A DNA stretch of 8,232 nt, from the NCBI GenBank assembly GCA_002376965.1, contig DFOV01000007.1, forward strand, positions 1 to 8,232, read 5' to 3'. The stretch is from Gammaproteobacteria bacterium UBA3532 (GTDB taxonomy: Bacteria; Pseudomonadota; Gammaproteobacteria; Enterobacterales; UBA3532). Under the pieces are notes generated by a model. It was not told the origin of the DNA. It saw only the letters and a list, made by a program, of their open reading frames with translations, and made no database searches. Of the stretch, positions 6,087 to 8,232 are shown piece after piece (the stretch's first letter is position 1; the number at the start of each line of letters is the position of its first letter). The position numbers and the translations under genes are program-made.

Positions 6087-7490
6087 CTATCCATTCACCA
6101 GAAAATGTACCCAGATACTCGCTGCGTACCCCAGCGCTATAACTGGCGTCCATTTCAAATGACTAAAAAATGTATAATAGCCACGAGCCTGCCCCATCAA
6201 GGCAACACCAGCAGCCGAGCCAATAGATAGCAAACTACCACCTACACCGGCTGTCAGTGTTACAAGCAACCATTGGTGGTGCGACATCTCCGGCTGCATG
6301 GTCAAAACGGCAAACATCACCGGAATATTATCAACAATCGCCGACAGTATTCCCACCAGCACATTGGCAGTCGTTGGGCCAAGTTCACCGTAAAAATAGG
6401 CTGACGCCATGCCCAGGTAGCCAATAAAGCCTAAACCACCAACAGCCAGAATCACCCCGTAGAAAAAGAACAAAGTATCCCATTCTGCTTGAGCAATTTT
6501 GTCAAAAATATCAAAGCTCTTGCCACCACCGTCCTGTGAAGTCATACCGCTATGGCTGACGCCCTCATCATGCTCTTTCATTTTGATAAAGTAACCGTAG
6601 ACTTTAAGGAAAGAAAGGCCTAGCATCATGCCGAATACCGCTGGGAGATGCAGGAAGTTATGCACACATACGGCAATAGCAACGGTCAGCAAGAATAAGC
6701 CAACAACAACATAACCGCCCAATTTCACAACACTTCCGCTATTGTCGCCGGTCGATTCAGGTACCCCCGAAGGCAAGGCAAACTGCATAATCAGTGCAGG
6801 CAATGCGAAGTTAACGACCGACGGGATAAACAGGTGGAAAAACTCAGCAAAGTCAACCATGCCTTTTGACCATACCATCAACGTGGTGATATCGCCAAAA
6901 GGACTGAAGGCACCACCAGCATTGGCACCAACAACGATATTGATACAAGAAATGGATACAAATTTAGGACTATTTTTGCCAACAGCCAATACCACGGCAC
7001 ACATGATAAGCGCAGTGGTGAGGTTATCCGCGATGGGAGAGATGAGAAAAGCCAGTATGCCAGTTAACCAGAATAGGGCTTTGTAGCTAAAGCCTTTTGC
7101 CGTTAACCAGTTACGCAGCTCATCAAAAACACCGCGCTCCAACATAGCATTAATATAGGTCATAGCCACCAGCAAGAAGAAAAACAGCTCCGCATACTCT
7201 AAGAAGTTATGCCTAATCTGTTCTTCCGCGGCATGTGGCAAATTATGAGAGCTATAGACAAAAGCCAGCATGACCCAAATTACCCCTGCCGCGAGCAATA
7301 CCGGTTTTGATTTCCTTAAATGCAGCTGTTCTTCCAGAATCACAAAAATATAGGCAACAACAAAAATGCCAATTGCAGCAAAGCCAACCCAGTGCTGGGT
7401 TAGATCCAGACGCTCAACAGCGCCAGCACTTGCCAAAGCAAGTGGGGAAAACAAGGAAAAGAACAATACTAAAAGGAATCGCAAGCCCAT
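6087..7490 (-). CDS. nhaD: Sodium:proton antiporter NhaD (ion transporter superfamily)
   Basis: A 467-residue inner-membrane protein with about a dozen hydrophobic segments, matching NhaD length. It exchanges internal Na+ (Li+ in some homologues) for external H+, supporting pH and salt homeostasis. Landmarks are SPIADNLTTA (151-160), GANAGGAFSPFGD (188-200), SAIVDNIP (383-390) and GGSLLSIGSAAG (417-428). The two half-protein motifs with buried Asp/Asn are typical of the family's inverted-repeat architecture. The N-terminus (MGLRFLLVLFFSLFSPLALA) looks like a cleavable signal, as in other NhaD proteins. A hydrophilic loop at about 303-335 holds the most variable residues. An in-frame TGA at 7499-7497 shows the ORF cannot extend past the ATG at 7490. 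The best Shine-Dalgarno, AGGAG (7509-7505), is 14 nt away, longer than usual. The gene stands alone, with its own terminator. Confidence 0.97.
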   Translation of the reverse strand: MGLRFLLVLFFSLFSPLALASAGAVERLDLTQHWVGFAAIGIFVVAYIFVILEEQLHLRKSKPVLLAAGVIWVMLAFVYSSHNLPHAAEEQIRHNFLEYAELFFFLLVAMTYINAMLERGVFDELRNWLTAKGFSYKALFWLTGILAFLISPIADNLTTALIMCAVVLAVGKNSPKFVSISCINIVVGANAGGAFSPFGDITTLMVWSKGMVDFAEFFHLFIPSVVNFALPALIMQFALPSGVPESTGDNSGSVVKLGGYVVVGLFLLTVAIAVCVHNFLHLPAVFGMMLGLSFLKVYGYFIKMKEHDEGVSHSGMTSQDGGGKSFDIFDKIAQAEWDTLFFFYGVILAVGGLGFIGYLGMASAYFYGELGPTTANVLVGILSAIVDNIPVMFAVLTMQPEMSHHQWLLVTLTAGVGGSLLSIGSAAGVALMGQARGYYTFFSHLKWTPVIALGYAASIWVHFLVNG

Positions 7491-7768
7491 TTTTCGTCAA
7501 GAAGCTCCTGTGAATAACAAAAGTGAAAACAAGACCCTCAAATGGACTACGGCCCTGTTGCGGAAGGAAAAACTCAAGACATGCATTATGCAGAAAATCA
7601 GCAAAAATTCAATGAATGACCGCTATAAATGCACATTATCTGTGCCAGTAGCACCGCACTGCACCACATTAGGGCGCACACAATAAGCACACACATTAAT
7701 ACTATACATTCCTGTAGAATACGGCTTTAATAACACTGCCCATACAGACAGCAACAAAAGAGATAGTC
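7491..7768. other. Divergent intergenic region between nhaD and the SnoaL-like gene
   Basis: This 278-bp stretch has no convincing gene. It holds a candidate leftward nhaD promoter. An 11-bp odd palindrome, TGCATTATGCA (7582-7592), overlaps that promoter's -10 box and could be an operator or chance. I found no clear rightward promoter for the SnoaL-like gene, though the A/T-rich 7700-7735 region (TATACA, TAGAAT) is the likely place. Confidence 0.5.
7585..7612 (-). promoter_or_regulatory. Candidate sigma-70 promoter for nhaD
   Basis: Reading leftward, TTGAAT (7612-7607) and CATAAT (7590-7585) are 16 bp apart, about 95 bp before the nhaD start. Both boxes match consensus reasonably. The -10 box sits in an odd palindrome (7582-7592). 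Confidence 0.4.
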
Positions 7769-8107
7769 ATGCACCTAAAAGAGAAGTTTCTAACTTACCT
7801 CGAAGCCTATGCCGAAAAAAACATTCAAAAGGTCGCCGACTGCTTTGCCGAAGACATTCGACTGAGAGATTGGAAAATCTCAGTGGTTGGCAAAGATGCA
7901 GCACTTATGGAAACTCAGAAAAACTTCAGTGCGGCTAGCGCTATTGAGATTGAGGTGCTATCGCTCTACGAATCGCAGAATGGGATTGCTGGCGAGCTCA
8001 AAATTACAGTCGACTGCACTGAAATATTATACGTTGTCGATGTTTTGACCTTTGATGAACGAGGCCAAATAGACAGTATTCATGCCTATATAGGCAGGGC
8101 GGATTAG
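7769..8107 (+). CDS. SnoaL/NTF2-like domain protein
   Basis: A 112-residue single-domain cytoplasmic protein with no signal peptide. The N-terminal helices (LTYLEAYAEKNIQKVADCFA, residues 8-27), followed by EDIRLRDWKISVVGKDA (28-44) and a C-terminal strand DVLTFDERGQIDSIHAYIG (91-109), give the classic SnoaL-like/NTF2-like cone-fold pattern. These include the acidic and Trp residues of the DW turn and the fD.xGqI.sixay ending. The fold is used by small isomerases, cyclases, hydrolases and ligand-binding proteins. No catalytic set can be assigned, so the substrate is unknown. An AAAAGAGA purine tract lies 5 to 12 nt before the ATG. The gene is divergent from nhaD and converges on a gene entering from the right, with only 27 bp between their stops. 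Confidence 0.9.
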   Translation: MHLKEKFLTYLEAYAEKNIQKVADCFAEDIRLRDWKISVVGKDAALMETQKNFSAASAIEIEVLSLYESQNGIAGELKITVDCTEILYVVDVLTFDERGQIDSIHAYIGRAD

Positions 8108-8134
8108 AGCCTGTTTTGGGTAGACTCTTACGAA

Positions 8135-8232
8135 TCAACCACCCAGCGTAACAACGACATTCTGAGTATGCTGGAATAACAGCTCATCGTCGGCTTCGGT
8201 ATCTTCCAGATCAGCATTGCAGGTGAAGCTTG
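8135..8232 (-). CDS. C-terminal end of an unidentified acidic protein (partial, right edge)
   Basis: A minus-strand frame is open from the window edge to the TGA at 8137-8135 and encodes 31 complete residues ending QHTQNVVVTLGG, preceded by a strongly acidic stretch (ADLEDTEADDELL). This frame looks more protein-like than the alternatives, one of which also stays open to a TAA at about 8130 but reads poorly. No family can be named from so short a tail. It converges with the SnoaL-like gene, and I saw no strong terminator in the 27-bp gap. Confidence 0.55.
   Translation of the reverse strand, partial: SFTCNADLEDTEADDELLFQHTQNVVVTLGG

Noticed and set aside
5830..6153. 107-codon minus-strand ORF spanning the nhaD end and the YeeN-like start
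   Set aside because: It overlaps both real genes in another frame and runs through the nhaD terminator.
6742..7086. 114-codon plus-strand ORF
   Set aside because: It is antisense to the conserved NhaD membrane core and has no independent support.
7366..7686. 106-codon plus-strand ORF across the nhaD start and the intergenic gap
   Set aside because: It is antisense to the nhaD signal region, then runs into promoter-like DNA. Its composition is basic and shuffled-looking, with no domain.
8108..8134. Terminator between the SnoaL-like gene and the right-edge gene
   Set aside because: Only about 4 bp (AGAG/CTCT) pair, with no T-run, so it is too weak to call.

Overview
The window looks like chromosomal DNA from a Gram-negative, probably marine, gammaproteobacterium. 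The evidence is a YeeN-type YebC/PmpR protein, a well-preserved NhaD sodium/proton antiporter, an outer-membrane-type lipoprotein signal (IAAC followed by GGS), moderate base composition, and long secreted beta-propeller proteins of a kind common in marine heterotrophs. This assignment is inferred from protein style only. I saw no rRNA, tRNA, CRISPR array, insertion sequence, integrase or phage gene.

Layout. (1) Positions 1-4105, minus strand: a two-gene secreted-protein operon. The promoter-proximal gene (2888-4105) encodes a 405-residue exported protein with a 50-residue FG-GAP/VCBS-like repeat and a C-terminal fibronectin-III-like domain. It overlaps by 4 bp (ATGA) a very long gene that runs off the left edge (at least 963 codons). 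That second product has a signal peptide, an LVIVD-like propeller region, an SbsA/Big_5-like Ig domain, a run of eight prolines, a YVTN-like propeller, and the start of what looks like a MauG/di-haem cytochrome c peroxidase-type module cut by the window edge. (2) Positions 4106-4438: a 333-bp divergent intergenic region with candidate promoters and a strong hairpin in the leader of the next gene. (3) Positions 4439-5155, plus strand: a small lipoprotein of unknown function, ending at a bidirectional terminator. (4) Positions 5232-5948, minus: a YebC/PmpR-family (YeeN-like) protein. (5) Positions 6087-7490, minus: NhaD, with its own intrinsic terminator at 6021-6054. (6) Positions 7769-8107, plus: a SnoaL/NTF2-like small protein. 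(7) Positions 8135-8232, minus: the C-terminal end of an unidentified acidic protein entering from the right edge.

How they work together. The two secreted propeller genes are very probably co-transcribed and translationally coupled, so they may act together in the periplasm or at the cell surface. The divergent lipoprotein shares their upstream region but has no shown link. NhaD and the YeeN-like gene are same-strand neighbours separated by a terminator, so they look like independent housekeeping or accessory units. The most unusual content is the propeller pair and the hairpin before the lipoprotein. Everything from 4439 rightward is otherwise conventional.
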